Positions 12,495 to 25,777 of a stretch of DNA of 64,000 nt are shown here, one piece after another. The position numbers and the translations under genes are program-made. Within the stretch, counting starts at the first letter, position 1. Each line of letters begins with the position of its first letter. The DNA is taken from NCBI GenBank assembly GCA_035041965.1, contig JAPYMA010003041.1, forward strand, positions 1 to 64,000, given 5' to 3'. Origin of the DNA: Anisakis pegreffii (lineage: Eukaryota; Nematoda; Chromadorea; Rhabditida; Anisakidae). The notes below the pieces were generated by a model. That model did not search any database, had not been told where the DNA came from, and was given only the letters and a program-made list of their open reading frames with translations.

Positions 12495-13783
12495 CGATAC
12501 ACTGATGATATTTTCTGATAGTATTATTGATAATTCCACGACAATAACTGCTCAGGAACCACAGCTATTCATTATTCGGTACTAAAGACGGATTGTTTAA
12601 CTATAAGCATCCCTTAACTGACCTGGACAAGTAAACATTTCGACTGCATCTGCGCTCTGAAGCTTTTATATTGTAATTTAGTGAAGAGCTGTGTTAGAAT
12701 TTTGGTTGTAGGGAATGTCAGTTTTGTTTCGGCCCTTATTCGTTGACATGTTCTGCCAGGTTATGCACGGGCCATCGTCACAAAGATATGCATAACGTTG
12801 TTAGAAATAGAAATGAAGAGGAGGTAAGATTTTAATAAGAATACGAATATTGACTGATTTTATAAAAAGGAGGTAGACGTGGAAGACTCAAAACTGGGAA
12901 GGAGAATAAATATTGTAGATTGTAAAGGTGAGATGATCTAATTGGTAATATAGAAGATTATAGAAGATATAGAAGATGTGCACGGTAAGTTATACGTTTG
13001 CGAATGGTTATGAAATAATGAATAGTGAAGGTTGCCTGGGTAACCTAATGAGTATCGTTCTGTATTCTGGGGCATTTGCTACTGGGTGACGGGTATTCTT
13101 CCACAGATCTGTTGCTCAATGTGCTGCAAGGTTAAAATGGAATGGTTTAATCGTTGTGGTAATTGCGCGCGAGTTATCACGAACAGCTATGGAGTAATGT
13201 GAAGAGATGGAAATTATATTATGAATATTGATAATACTTACAGATGTTTTCCTATCATGTACAAATAATAACTGTTAATGCTTGTATGTCGATAAATGAT
13301 TCTGCAATGTCGGATTGAATTGTTTTAACAACGGAACCGTTAGCAAACGTGAATCAAATTATCTGTCTGTGATCCTATAAGTTGTAAAGTTCAGTGCAAT
13401 TTGAAAGTGCGAATGAAAAGAATTTATTTGTTAATGCAATCCTCGCAGAATGCAATGGAGCTCCTTTAGAGCATGAGTGAGCGCATTAGTATACCCAGTG
13501 GAATTTTCTATTCCTGCCGAAAACAAAAAAAAAGCTGTCATAGGAAAATGGGATCGGGAAATCTTGATTGATAATGACTTACTATTAGACAGAATATAAT
13601 CTGCAGTTGAAATCTTTCAATCTGTTTGCGCGCATTTTGCAAAATTAGTGAGAGTTTCTCTCGAAAGTTTCGTTAGTTATTGGTAATTGAGATACGTATG
13701 ATCGTAGAAATACAATTCACGAATTTAATCGAAAACGTCCATAAACGATAGCAGCGCATCCACAACGGAAAAGGGAATTCGGA

Positions 13784-13808
13784 GGGAGGGGAGGGCTAGC
13801 GGGAGGGG
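13784..13808 (+). promoter_or_regulatory. G-quadruplex motif ahead of copy C
   Basis: Five runs of three or more G with short spacers, about 200 bases before the start codon of copy C. It is positionally equivalent to the motif ahead of copy B. The corresponding stretch ahead of D (about 29140-29160) is eroded. Confidence 0.55.
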
Positions 13809-14002
13809 TTGCTGAACCTGCATTCACTTCTTTGACTGTAATTTGTTGTACATATTCCAGATCGCAGGTCACTCGTGGCTTACAATTATCGAAATTGAAG
13901 TTTCGTCGTATATGACAGCAGTAATTTTGGTTTATTGCCTGAAGAGTTATTGACTGAGTAATTGATTGTTCATTGCTATTCTGCAGATTTTACAATTTAT
14001 TG

Positions 14003-17000
14003 ATGGAATTGTCCGAGGGGATCACGCAGACTGAACTCCTTCCGTTTGCACCTAAATATCGATACATTGATAAACGCTATCGATTCACAGACCGGTAATC
14101 TTCTTATCGTTTCATTTTGTTGGTGTTTATTACTATCTCAAACCGTCATGTTGAGTGATTTCTTAGAGGAATACATGGTTGTCAGCCTATGGGTTACCCA
14201 ACGTCAGATATCGGTTACAGTGAACATTCAAATGTTCCAAGGCCAACTGCGTCTCAACTCACCAAGGTACAGTCAAGTCAGTGGCATGCTTTCAGTGCTG
14301 ATTGTTGCTTGTTCACTTCACTTTCATAACGCGGTGTACCCATACAGACAAAGAAACGACGCATCATTTGAAACACATTATCTGATAGTGAGCATTTTCA
14401 AAGTTTATGAATGGCAAAGTGCTCATTTGAGTTGAAAGGATGAGGAGAGTGTTTCACATAGAGTAGACGAATAATCTGATAAACCAGCAGAGCAATCTTC
14501 ATCCTCGGTCTCCATCATTCGGTCATATTGTTGGTTTGCGCATTAGTTGAGAGCGATGCAATGAAAATATGATCGAATGACCTGTAATGAAGTGACGAAT
14601 TAATGAAAAGACGAACATTTAAAGGAGATTAATTGACACGAAAAAATCACTTCATATATTCGAAATGAATCAATGTTGAATGAGCAATCATTCAACGAAA
14701 AATACTGGCGGAAAAGGTTCTTCAAGAGACATGTCAATAAAGCAATGGGAATAAATTCCCGGAAGGTTGTCGTTATGTGCACTGCTTGAATTTCCTTCAG
14801 GAAGCACTGCCGGACGTTGTGTTGCTGAATATATTCAAATACATTCACCCAATCGACCTTATCAATGGTATTTCAAGAGTATCAAAACGATGGAATGCAC
14901 TCGCCAAAACACCGTCTCTCTATCGATTCGTTCGTGTATTGATCAATAAAAAATCAACAGATTCAGAGAGCGCGAAAAGGTTCTTGGAGCGGGTTTGTTA
15001 CCCATCCACTTTCGTTGGAGAATCGTTATGGATTGATTTTGGATCAGTGTTTGTATCATTAGTGAATTATTAATGAATGCCTGGAATGCAGACTAGTGAT
15101 GGTTCGATGGTTGTCGAGCATTTACGAGGTTTCCGGGCTACATGACCCAATCCCTTATCAATGGAGGTGCCGAACCTGATTCTGCCTTCAACTGTATCGT
15201 TTTTTCAAACGTTTGACAGTGACTTCCTCAGGAATTGACGATCCGTAATTTCAAAGATCACACAAATGCCACTGCACTCACCAATCAATATCTTCTATTA
15301 ACAATGCACTGACAATGAGCATGAATTCGTCGATTTTTGCACTGATTGCAGTGTGAGTTCAGGCAAAAAATTGCGTCAGAAAATTGTGTGCGACTTGCGA
15401 AATGGATGCCTTCGGTGATATATTTCCCAAATGTATGCCAAACGTCACATTTCTGGACATAACATCATTTCCAGGTAATTTCCGTTCGTGAAGCTATCAT
15501 ATTACTCCTTCATTATCAAAGGATGTTTACCACTGACGGAGTTGAGTTTTCACAGCTATGTTCCTTGCTGGAATTGCATCGCACCCTTTAATATTCGTTA
15601 TTTTAGATGCGTCGGGATGCGCTGATAAACTGATCAGTTGTTTCCCATCCGCGGAAGAACTCATTCTGAATAACATTCAAAAGGTAAGTTTCTTTCTCCA
15701 CTGAAATACACTGTTGGTGTTTCATTCGAATAACATTTTTGCTCCATCTACTTCGAACTTAACGTTCTTTTTGTAAAAAGAAATCGAAATCAGTGTACCA
15801 CAGCCAATTGCACGGAAACATATCAAAATCTATACCGCAACAGCATTTCAAAATCACTGCAATTCAGCATACGCCAATGAAACATTGTTATTTACAACAA
15901 GGCGAACATTTCTTGTCTCCTCGTCAACTTTCACCATACTCCAATTGATTCTATTCAGTTCACATTTACGACTACGATCTTTGTGGTACACAAGTGAAGT
16001 GATAATGTTAAACGTATCTCCACAACATTCACGATGACATTGCAGTTCGATAAGCATGCCCTAAACACTCTATTCTCAAAAAATGCATTTAAACGCCTGC
16101 ATCGACTTCACTTCGGAAATTACGAAGACGAAGCATACAAGGTCATCCAGAAGCTTTGTGAATGTGAACGGCCGTTGCAATTGCTATCTATCACCAACAC
16201 TACCGAGTAATGCTCAATTATCCTTCGTCGGGTCTAAGTCCTTTAGGATTTGTCAATAAAATTTGCGGTAACGCAGTCGAATTTTATCGGCTGCAAGACA
16301 CCGTAGAGCTCGTATCGCAACTAGGGTTTGCAGGATATCGACGTTTTTACAATCCCGGGATCGATTTTTGATCCCGGGATAATCTCGGGATCGAACAATT
16401 AGTGAAACATCGATGCGGAACATGTTCAAGCACATTTTTTCGAACCAATATGTTCATTATTAATCAGAAAGGAGTTAATTCAATAAATTATTGAACAAAT
16501 TCAAGGAACCAAATTATTCAAGTTCAAATTAATATTTCATATAATGTTGCTAATGATCATGTCGTAAGGGCATACTGCATTTTCTATGCTAAGGCATCTT
16601 GTCGTCTCGGGTCTAAGCTAATAACAGTACACTTGCATGTGAATATGAAATTCTTGATTCTCAAACACTTATTTGCAGTGCTTCAAGTCCATTTTCTCGC
16701 AGTATTAACGTCAGCTGAATTCTGCCATTTCGAAAATTTCGATTTTTTACGGAAGAAATGCATCGCATAAATTATATCATTTCAATTTTGAAGAAATTAA
16801 AAGTTCAGAGTTTATCTAAAAAGTGAAAAAAAATATCCGCAATGGATTTTCATCGAACCATCGAGCACTTACATGTTTGATAATTTCGATCAGAGATCAT
16901 GGAAATGTACTTGATAGTTAAGCTTAAGATCCTTTTGAATGGAACAATTTCCCTCACTTCGACAGTGAATTCTCACTATGAGTGAACTCAGTGAGAATTA

Positions 17001-19872
17001 ATGTACATTTCGATCGGATGAAAGTGTTTCCAAATAGCGAAGTGAAAAGACTTGCAGTCTTTAGAACATGCAGTTGAATTAACAGATGGAATATTGAAGC
17101 CGAAAAAAAAACGCGTTGGAGGAAACGACTCAAAATTTTCTTGAAATTTGTTGCTCTTGGTTCTTATCAGAAAATGTGATTTACTTAGAAATGCATCCAG
17201 ATAAGCGTGATATATACCAATGAAGAGCAGAATAATCAGTTGAATATTCAATGAAATGTTGCGTAAAGGTTCATCGAGCTGTCGTTGATCATGTCATTCG
17301 TCCGGATTGCGTCTATTTCCTTAGCTGAACATCAATCGTAGAGGGCAAACAGCAAAGTTAACTGTATATAAATTAGATGGGATTGATTAAGGCTTACTTC
17401 AAGATGGGCATATTATCAAAATTCAAGCAAAGTGATCTGTTTTATCAAATTCCGAAATCCTGGGATTTTTCAAAGTTTAAATCCCGTGATCGGAATCAGA
17501 GCTGAAATCCCGAGATCCCGTGCAAACCCTAATCGCAACTAAGTAACAGTTCGCTCCTTAATGGTCGTAGTAATAATCGAACGTTTATCGTATGCATAAT
17601 GTCGATTATGGGCAGCCCAACTGTATTTTTGGCAGTTTTCGGCTCTCCAGTCCAAAGTAATGGATCTTCACAGATGTTTGTTTTATTGAACCATCGATGT
17701 CGTGCAGCGATTAAACCTATGAGTTTGCATTCTCTTTTATAAATATCTCCGAAGGATCTCAGACTCCTCCATGTTCAATCTTATATCCCGCAATTCCTTT
17801 GCAGGCTTGGAAAAATACTCCAAACGCCGATTCGTGACACTCTGACAGAATTTTATTTACGTGGATACCTTCAAGATGGTGATTATGCGGTCATTGGACA
17901 GTTGTTAAATCTCTCGAAGTTATCGGTTTTCTCTTCACTTTATGCAACCGATGAACAGCTTATGCAGTTAAAGGTCGGTCTATATGTATCTAAAAGAACC
18001 TCGTAGCGAAAGATGAAAGTGATGAATAAGAATGCCAGTTTTCGAATTCTGATTGCGAGGAAGACGAAACTCGGAGCATTTAAAAACCAAATCTGAAGAT
18101 GTGGGATTCTGATTTGTTTGTTACAAGTTTTGTCCTCTTGCGATGTATTTTCTCAAAATAATATTTCAGTCACTTCGCAATTTGGAACATCTCCACTTAG
18201 ACTGCTCCGGTCAGGACTGTGATTTCACTATTGAGGGTCTTATACGATTCTTTGAACTTCCTACCGAGAATGAGTCAAATCATTTTCCGTACCGTCTCAA
18301 ATATTTGTGCTTCATTGAATGTTACAATTTCCAGACGGATGTTGCAAAAGCACTCGTGAAAAGGTGTCGTGTCACTATTTAGTTGTTTGCTCATCCTTTG
18401 AGGAGTCAACTCAATCCCCTTTGAAGACTCCCACATTCAAAATTGTCAGTCGTATCTTGACCAAGCAGTTCACAAAATTACTGACCTTAAGTGATTACCG
18501 AAAATTCGAGGGAATGCTCCCAACGAATGTTTCTTCGGTCCCCATCACTATGCTGTTTTGAAAGAGCGAATAGATTCTGGAACGAATCCAGTCTTGTAGC
18601 ATGCTTATCATTATGAGCTCCAGACAGGGTTTTAAGATCGTTTTATCCTATGTGACCATTTGAGACGGTTGAACAGATGAAATTCGTTGCTGTAGACCAG
18701 TGATTCTTACAAGTGAAGTTTGGTTGGGGGTGAGGGCTGGTGGTTTACGTCAGATAGGAAAGTGAGCAATAGTACTACTGATTTAGGCGGTGCAGTCTTT
18801 TTAATTCATTTAAAATCCATAGACAAATGGCAATTTGTTCACTTATTCGCGTCAAGTATACTTCAGTTGTCCACAGCTCGTATCCCTGAACGTCAGCGAA
18901 AATTGCTTCCTTCCCGACGAAGGCTTAACAGTGCTTATCAAAGGTTTACCGTGAGTTTTTCTGGGCATTTTTTCTCATTTCTCAATACTTCGGACAGTAC
19001 GTTCATTTCCTAGTAGATGTGGGTCAGGGATATTCGAGCCTATTCCAGGTTTTCGTGGCCTTCGACCCTACCCTTATTTGCAGGGACTCCGAGCTCAGTT
19101 CTGCCCTCTGACCCAGCCTTAGAATACGATGCCATTGGCAGGAAACGAGTCATCCCCCGAATCAAATTTTGAGCCAGTGCTATACCCTATCTTCCCTTTA
19201 TCAAAATAGACGTATTCTCGCATTGTAATGTTCAGAAATCTTCGATTCCTTGACATTTCGAGAATGCACGAAGAGGAAGGTTATTTCAATGAAATGGATG
19301 AGCTGCAGTTTGATGTGATACGGAACTTGTCTGATGAGGACGTACCTCAACTCCAATTTCTTCAGTCTCATTACAATAAGGTGATGATAAAGGCATCGTT
19401 ATGCCAATATATCATAATTTGTCATGACTCAGTAACAAAGGCTTATATTAATCACAAAATGTTTCGGATGCGGTGGAATTGGCTAAGTGACGATTTGGTG
19501 ACTCCACTGCAAACCTTAAGATGTCAGCGTTTGCTAACTTAGGGCGCAAATACACATATTCCGAGTGACTCCGTTGTTGGGTGTATGTTTCACTCATAAT
19601 TCGTTATCGTGAGGATGGTTTACTTGACAAAATGTGATGTGTTATTGTGTCCAATGTTTCAGTTCGATCAGGAGATTTTTTGGAAGCTGAACATGAAACG
19701 TCCAAATTTGATGATTACGACTAGAAGTGATTATTTCATCAACTGGGATATTCGAGATGGAAAACCGTTGTTGAATGATGATTTCAAAGGAGACATGAAT
19801 CATTTGCTGAATGACCTCAATGAATGTGACGGTTTTTGCTGCATGGGAATGTCATATGAATACACTGCTTAG
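14003..19872 (+). CDS. F-box/LRR protein, copy C (intact)
   Basis: Eleven exons: 14003-14094, 14167-14266, 14801-14992, 15363-15474, 15607-15683, 16046-16206, 17805-17973, 18170-18363, 18867-18950, 19236-19380, 19663-19872. They total 1536 nt, in phase, encoding 511 residues with no internal stop. The ATG follows a TTCTGCAG acceptor by 16 bases. The N-terminal module is ELLPFAPKYRYIDKRYRF; exon 2 is 100 nt, as in B (127 nt in A). The F-box starts at exon 3 (EALPDVVLLNIFKYIHPIDL). Leucine-rich repeats fill exons 4-10. The last exon has GFCCMGM and a private tail. Intron 6 is about 1.6 kb because a hAT-like element was inserted. The 3' end is almost identical to copy B. By family it should be an SCF ubiquitin-ligase adaptor; the target is unknown. 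Confidence 0.85.
16322..17531. mobile_element. hAT-like non-autonomous DNA transposon
   Basis: A 1210-bp insertion in intron 6 of copy C. It is bounded by inverted 11-bp ends (TAGGGTTTGCA and its complement) and flanked by an exact 8-bp duplication, ATCGCAAC, at 16314-16321 and 17532-17539. Copies B and D have uninterrupted sequence at this place. Eight-base target duplications and such termini are typical of the hAT superfamily. Subterminal CCCGGGATC-type repeats lie near both ends, including a perfect 11-bp hairpin at 16352-16380. There is no transposase frame, so it depends on a helper. Confidence 0.85.
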
Positions 19873-20165
19873 TGATTATTTTGATCGAAAATAGTAACAA
19901 TTGACTGGTACATCATCGCAGATTCCAGATTCTGAATTTTATTGTTTCTCATTTTTCGGCAACTTAGGTTCTGACATTTCGTCCAATTTCTCTACAGAAC
20001 TGTGTTCTCTCACTTTCATTTTTATGAGCCTTTACTATATGAAACAAGTACCTTGAATAATGTTCATTTGCACCTGTTTTACACATCATCCTCACAATTC
20101 ATTTTTTCGGTTCGTTTTTTAAGGAATAACTTCTTGAAGAAAAGTGACATAATTTCGGAATTGAT

Positions 20166-20250
20166 GATGAAGTGAGGGACAGTTGGTCCAACTTGATGGT
20201 AGTTCCCTGTGAACACTTCTGCTCAGGGCGTGCTGATAATGAATTTATCT
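20166..20250 (+). ncRNA. second copy of the conserved 85-bp block
   Basis: This matches 12410-12494 with three substitutions: two near the 5' end, the third in the loop of the second hairpin. Both hairpin stems are therefore kept. The sequence on either side departs quickly from the B copy. Confidence 0.3.
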
Positions 20251-20279
20251 TAATTCAAAAATGTAGTGCTATATAAAAA

Positions 20280-20775
20280 CCATTATGTTACTGGGCATAT
20301 CTGAGCAGAACATCTTTTTAAAACTGACGATCTCGATTATCATAAATTCATATAGCAATTGACCAATGTAGTTGCAGTGTATTGAAATGAATGTCTCAGC
20401 TATATGGCTTCGAAAAATTATCACTATATTTCGAAATAAGCAAAACTGTCTGACAAGATATAGATTTTACTGAAGAATCTGGATGATCCGATGGCGTGAA
20501 GAAATGACTATGTTACTGGTCGAACATGAGAGAACCATTAGTTTGAAAAGGGCGATTCTGACATTGCAGATCTTCTGTAAGTACTGATCAATGCAGATAC
20601 AATGTATTAAAATGAGATGGTCTCATCTACGTGTGATGGTTTCAAAAAATCCTAAATATTCCTTGCAGAAAACAAAATCGCCCGAGAATGTGTATGCTTT
20701 TTTGAAACCATAGGACACGAGGAATTCGATGGTGTTAAAAATTACCATGTTACTGGTCAAAGCTGAGGACAACGG
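20280..20775. repeat. degenerate tandem repeat, unit about 225-240 bp
   Basis: The phrase TGTTACTGG recurs at about 20286, 20511 and 20748. Related phrases lie between (GATGGCGTGAA or GATGGTGTTAA, and TGTATTGAAATGA or TGTATTAAAATGA). A relative lies at about 37900-38070, so this is a dispersed family. No coding potential was seen. Confidence 0.55.
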
Positions 20776-21577
20776 TAGGATACTTCATACTGAACTGATA
20801 CTTTGAACACACCGCCTCATACTGAACACGCTCATTTTATTAATATGGAATTCAAACTATAACTTCTTAGTCAGTTAGTGCGCCCAAACATATGAACAAC
20901 TTTCGAGAAAGAAATATTCACCAGAGGGCATGTACGTTTTCCGGTTAGACTGGGCCAATGTCAACAACGAGAGCATCTATAACAGAAGCACAGTATCAAA
21001 AGACAGCTAGCCAAATTTGATTATTCTAATGACAGGAAGAGGGTAGTTTTCAAAACGATCAAGCTCAAAGGTGGGCGACGTTCAAGCTCACCGTTCAAGA
21101 GATGCGCTCCTTATAAGGACTGACCAGTCTGGTTCTACCATGAATGAACACCTAACATCCTGTTAAAGCTGAAGCTATTCTCAGTCAGCTAGATGGATGA
21201 AGTTCATAACTTCATCGGTCAAACAAATATGAGCAAATGATTTTGTGGTCTGACGATAGCAACTCATAGAATTACTGGGAGGCTACCTACAATACAACTT
21301 CATGGCTCAGCCAGTGATTGCTTGCCTAGTTTTATTTATGCTTCACGATTAGGAAGGATACGATCGTCTTGAAGCTCTTCAAAGCGACAAACATTCCCAG
21401 GTGAAAGAATATCCAATAATCTCAAAAAGAAAACGTCGAATAATGCGTGTTTATTTGAATGGAACCAGCCTATGATTATTAATGAAATCAAAACAAACGG
21501 TTTTCGTCATTCAGTGATTATATTTAAGTTTTATTGGAACGGAATGAAAGTTTTCATTATAATAAAGAAATGGATTG

Positions 21578-21583
21578 TTTATT
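21578..21583 (-). terminator. polyadenylation signal of the phosphatase gene
   Basis: AATAAA on the minus strand, about 65 bases after the TAA stop of the phosphatase gene. This is a suitable distance for the 3' end signal, and position is the only support. Confidence 0.45.
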
Positions 21584-21646
21584 TGTGTATGATGATGAAC
21601 TAATATAAAGAGTGATTCAGATAGTCTTCTCGAATTTCATTCAGCG

Positions 21647-24600
21647 CTATATTGCTTGATTATTGACGAGTAGAACGGATCCACCGCCCATAGCATTTCC
21701 TTCTGGTTGTTGATTTTCGTTGAGTTCGTTGCGATCCTTTATGGCTTTCTCAACCTTTTCAACATTTACATCTCGTTTTCTCGTCTCCGCAGGTTCTTTC
21801 TCGACATTGGGCGCTTTTTGCGGATGGTCATCTGACGTCAGTTTAACCAATTCTTTAGGCACTGCATCATCAATCTGCTTTCCAACCTCAGCAGACGGCC
21901 TCTGAACGTCATCTGTGCGTTTCAGGGGCTCGTTGCTCTGTTTGCGATCATCAGTGGCTTTAATCTCATTATGCTTGGCAGTATCTGAAGGCTTGGCACC
22001 AGCCATTTCTGCGGTTTCTTTCGATTTTTTGTCCATGTTTTCTTTTGATGCATCAGTATTGATTGCAATTTGGTCATTAACTGTAACTGTTATCGCTGCT
22101 TTCGCATCTGGCTGTTCGGCACTTGCTTTCGTGACTTCATTTGCTGTCTTACTATCTTTTTCTGTTGCTTCGGCTGGTGTCACTGCTTTGGCCGCGAAAT
22201 GCGCTTCATATTCGGCCTCAAATTTGTTGGCTTTCTGAAACATGAATTGTCTTATGTTAATCTTTTCATTTAGTATTTCTCATGAACCCATCAAAAATCA
22301 TCATTACTCCATATGAGTCCTCTCTACCAATGTTCACGTCTACAGTTGATCTTGTAATCGCATAAAATAACCCAACTCATTGCACTGTCTTAATGTGACT
22401 ACTTTCCCGGGTATTCATCCCCTTATTCTACTCGCCTTTCTGTGGTAAGATTTCTTGAATGCTGAAAGTTCAGAGAGGAAGAATTTGTAACCGGGATTAA
22501 TGACGATTTGAATTGCAAAACACCACATGTAGTTGCATAGGCCAGTAAACATCGTACAACATAGACGAACTGAGTATCAGTCTGCACGGCACTCATACGC
22601 ATTGCTGGAAATACACTCTTGATTAGTAGATTAGGTCGTTTTGCATTAGGTGAATCCATGGAAATGTTGATCACGGTACATCGAATTAAACGAAACAATG
22701 GCAATATGATCTCACTTCGAAGTTTTTGTACGGCTCTAACGAGATCTAGAGGTTTTTGTGTGAGTAGTATTTGCACGGCTAATTCAATGGCTACAATACA
22801 GCCTGTACGTCCAATACCAGCTGAACAATGTACGACGGTTGGTCGAGTTGTCGATTGTCGAGCCATTTTCAGCATACGAAATGGTGCGAATACACTCGAT
22901 GGTACTCCTTTATCTGGCCTGCAAAACATCTATGCAACACGAGACAGCGTGAAATTTAGACGAAATTTGCCTCCTTGTAGCCCACCTTAATTTTGCAACT
23001 TAGATATTATCAGTGGAATAAAAGCAAAAATATGCCAAGATAACGAGTTAAAACCAAGTTAGATTAAAATTCTGTTTCAAACGAGTTGAAAAGACAAACC
23101 CAATGAATTTTGCAGCCTTAAAGATTTGAGTTGACATATTGAACGAATGAACCTACCAGTTCTTCCATCGTACATGTTTTATCGTGAGATGCTCACCACG
23201 TCCCTCGGCTTCAAGTATTGTTATCACCAACGTTGAATCATCGTCATCAACCGAGACATTCTTTATTGTTACACCTCAACATATTACTACTTTCTTTCAA
23301 AATATCGCAAATCATATTCTATGCACATATAGAATTGAACAATAAAATGAGATTTTCGAAAATTTCCGTGAACCGCGGTGGGCTGCCACTAAAAGATGCG
23401 ACAGTTGCAAAGCTTTAGGCCTACCCGGGCTTATACTTACTCTTCTGAGAACTATTCACATTCAAGTTCAGATTGGGCGAAGCAGGCTTCAGCTTGCCTC
23501 GAGGCTTAGCAGGACAACTTATGAAAACAAACCAGCGTGTTCTGCCGTACTTCCGACTTCAGGTGGCCAGTACTGTGCACATCGACTTTTACCACATTCA
23601 ACAACGTTGCATAGCATAAATATATGACTTACTCGTTCCTGCATCACCATTATCCAAAAATCATTAACGGTACCTTTCATTGGACCCTTCAATTTGAATT
23701 CATTGTCCACACGAGGCAAAATCACACAGTCAAAATCACACTTGAGCCAAACCCTCACCTAATTCAGGCTCAGTGAATTCGACCGTAATAGTTCACTATG
23801 AGCTTTGAGAGTGGAAAGTTTCATTCGTTGTCGCATCAAAGCCCTTCCATTTCTCATGTTCTCTATAGAAGTGGAAAAAATATTTGAAATCACATGAGAA
23901 GTCTGGAAAACTTAGAGATATCGGACGAAAATTTGAACCTGTGTGCAAATAAACGGATTAACATAAGGGTCCCCTCGAACGTGATTCGCATGAATATAAT
24001 CTTGCTCCACACCCTTTAATACCACTCGTGACTGGTCAATACATACCACATCTGTTAAAATCACGTTATTGACTTCTTATTAACCTATCATTCATAAGGA
24101 CATTGTGGAGCTACAATACAGTCGCTGGTAGCAACCGAGGATCAGAGGATATTTTAAAAAAGGTGAACTGCCTCAAAAAAGCACCTTTGTAACGATTCCG
24201 TTCCATATTTTTATCGAATGCATTTCTTGTCACATCTGATGGGACGTAAGTCTTTAAATATGTCTGATATTGTTGCAGTAAGCCATCCACTCCTAATCCG
24301 AATATCTCCTTAATAGAATTTCACATTTAATTGTCATTCTACAGTCTGGTGAAAGCTGGTTCAAAATTTCACAACTGATAACGCTTGCAATGGTTTTCTT
24401 TTCTAACAATTTCAGACGTTTTTCTGGAATGCATAATTCATAATAAGCTAATTTACAAGCAAAATAAGGTTATTGATTATGAAGGTCACCTTAAATAAGG
24501 TTATTAATGTTGATATTCATGATATTGCATCATCCGCAATAGAATACTACCCTCTTAATGTGGTGGAGTCGCTTCATTTAGTGATACGAAACTATTTCAG

Positions 24601-25334
24601 TTCAATCAAAACTAAAATCATTGTTGACGAAAGTAACAGTTACGGATCCGAAAGAAGAACTAACAGAAAGAAATTTGCAAATATTTTCCTTCTGCCCATC
24701 ATTGGATGGAACGTCCCGTGAATGTTTCGCTCCTTGAACTTCCTAAAGCAAGCTTTTTATTTTACTTAACACCCCAAAAATCGATCATCATCACAATCGA
24801 CTGTTTGCTCATAGTGATGATCATGCAGAACAAAAATGTTCGCAAGAGTTTTTATAGCTCTTTCTTTGCACGGAACCCTAAAATACTTTTACAGTTGTTT
24901 TTTTTTTTTTCAGGATCCCTTCCAACGACGTTTAGCCGAGAAACATCAGTCATAATTACGATATCTCAATTAACATTGTCTTGTTATTGCATCAATTCAG
25001 AAGTGTGAAGTCAGAAGTGATCACAAATTTCGCGCGGAATTCGATGTATTTTTTTTTGTGATTGTAATTTGAAAAATGATGACAATATGGAAGAAATTAT
25101 GACACTGAAAGGCACCTGCTGTTTCTTACGATTTCTAGCCTTCCTACGTTGTCTAGTACTGAATGTTTCGGTGATATTTTTCCGTTTGAATTCTCGAACA
25201 CTCGTAAATACATCGTCAATAAAATTCGCGAAACGACTTCTCCCTTTCTTCGGTGGTGCTTTCTCCTCCTTTTGCTGTTGTTGTTGTTGGTCGACAGAAA
25301 TTGCCGTTTTCAATTTCGCTTTCCTTCGTCTCAT
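21647..25334 (-). CDS. protein tyrosine phosphatase (nematode-type, charged tail)
   Basis: Exons in transcript order: 25334-25116, 24308-24185, 24051-23939, 23686-23533, 23274-23157, 22918-22716, 22604 to roughly 22500 (end uncertain), 22234-21647. Phases agree between all joined exons. Residues 1-73 are basic with a glutamine run. The catalytic domain starts near NAFDKNMERNRYKDV and continues with DYIHANHV, FICTQGPMKGTVNDFW and CAQYWP. It has the WPD loop (Trp split by an intron, Asp245) and the signature VHCSAGIGRTG (Cys274, Arg280), then AVQTDTQFVY. All catalytic residues are present, so it should be active on phosphotyrosine. The last exon adds about 195 residues rich in Lys, Glu and Ala with no fold I recognise. 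The acceptors of exons 2 and 4 end in AAG, and that of exon 5 in GAG, rather than CAG. The domain is certain; the first-exon assignment is likely; the end of exon 7 is open. Confidence 0.88.
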
Positions 25335-25777
25335 TCTTCTACTCGAATTGTCACCTTTAAGTTAATTTTCACAAAATCATCTCTCATTATTAATGCGCTT
25401 TTGTTAAAGCATACTGCACAAAAACGTTTCAGATTTCGATTATTTTTGATAGGAATAGTCATTTGTTCAGTTCAGCACATTTTGACGGCTCTCATCTTAA
25501 GAAGGCAAACATATCAACTCAATTGACCTCAAACCGAACAGCCATTATCGTCAATCTTATTTATATCTTCTCTGATGTCATTGAGATTCCGTCAAATAAA
25601 TGCCCACTGAAGCATATTGCTCTCCCTCTACAGTTAGTCTCTTTTTACAGGTAGTACACACCTACTATAGGTGATCAATTTCAGAAACGTTGATCACTGA
25701 TCGTAATCAATAATAACTCTTGACTAAAAAGTTCGTTTTGGAGCAGATTAGTTGGACAATAAAGTTAATCACTGCAA

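Larger units (their letters stand above)
12115..14002. other. intergenic region between copies B and C
   Basis: The 3' flank just after copy B is related to the flanks after C and D, so it belongs to the duplicated unit. From about 13280 it matches the block upstream of copy B. Between them are an 85-bp block shared with the flank of copy C and about 700 bp with no recognised feature. No convincing exon was found. Confidence 0.5.
19873..21646. other. intergenic region after copy C
   Basis: The first 300 bases are the duplicated 3' flank of the F-box unit. The shared 85-bp block lies at 20166-20250. From about 20280 to 20775 there is a degenerate tandem repeat. The rest, about 20780-21570, shows nothing recognisable. 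The terminal exon of the phosphatase gene on the minus strand begins at 21647. Confidence 0.5.

Noticed and set aside
21915..22238. Plus-strand frame of 107 codons with hydrophobic runs
   Set aside because: It is the antisense of the phosphatase tail exon; its composition follows from the Lys/Ala-rich codons on the other strand.
25069..25526. Plus-strand frames with poly-Leu and poly-Cys runs
   Set aside because: They are opposite the glutamine-rich first exon of the phosphatase and have no splice context.
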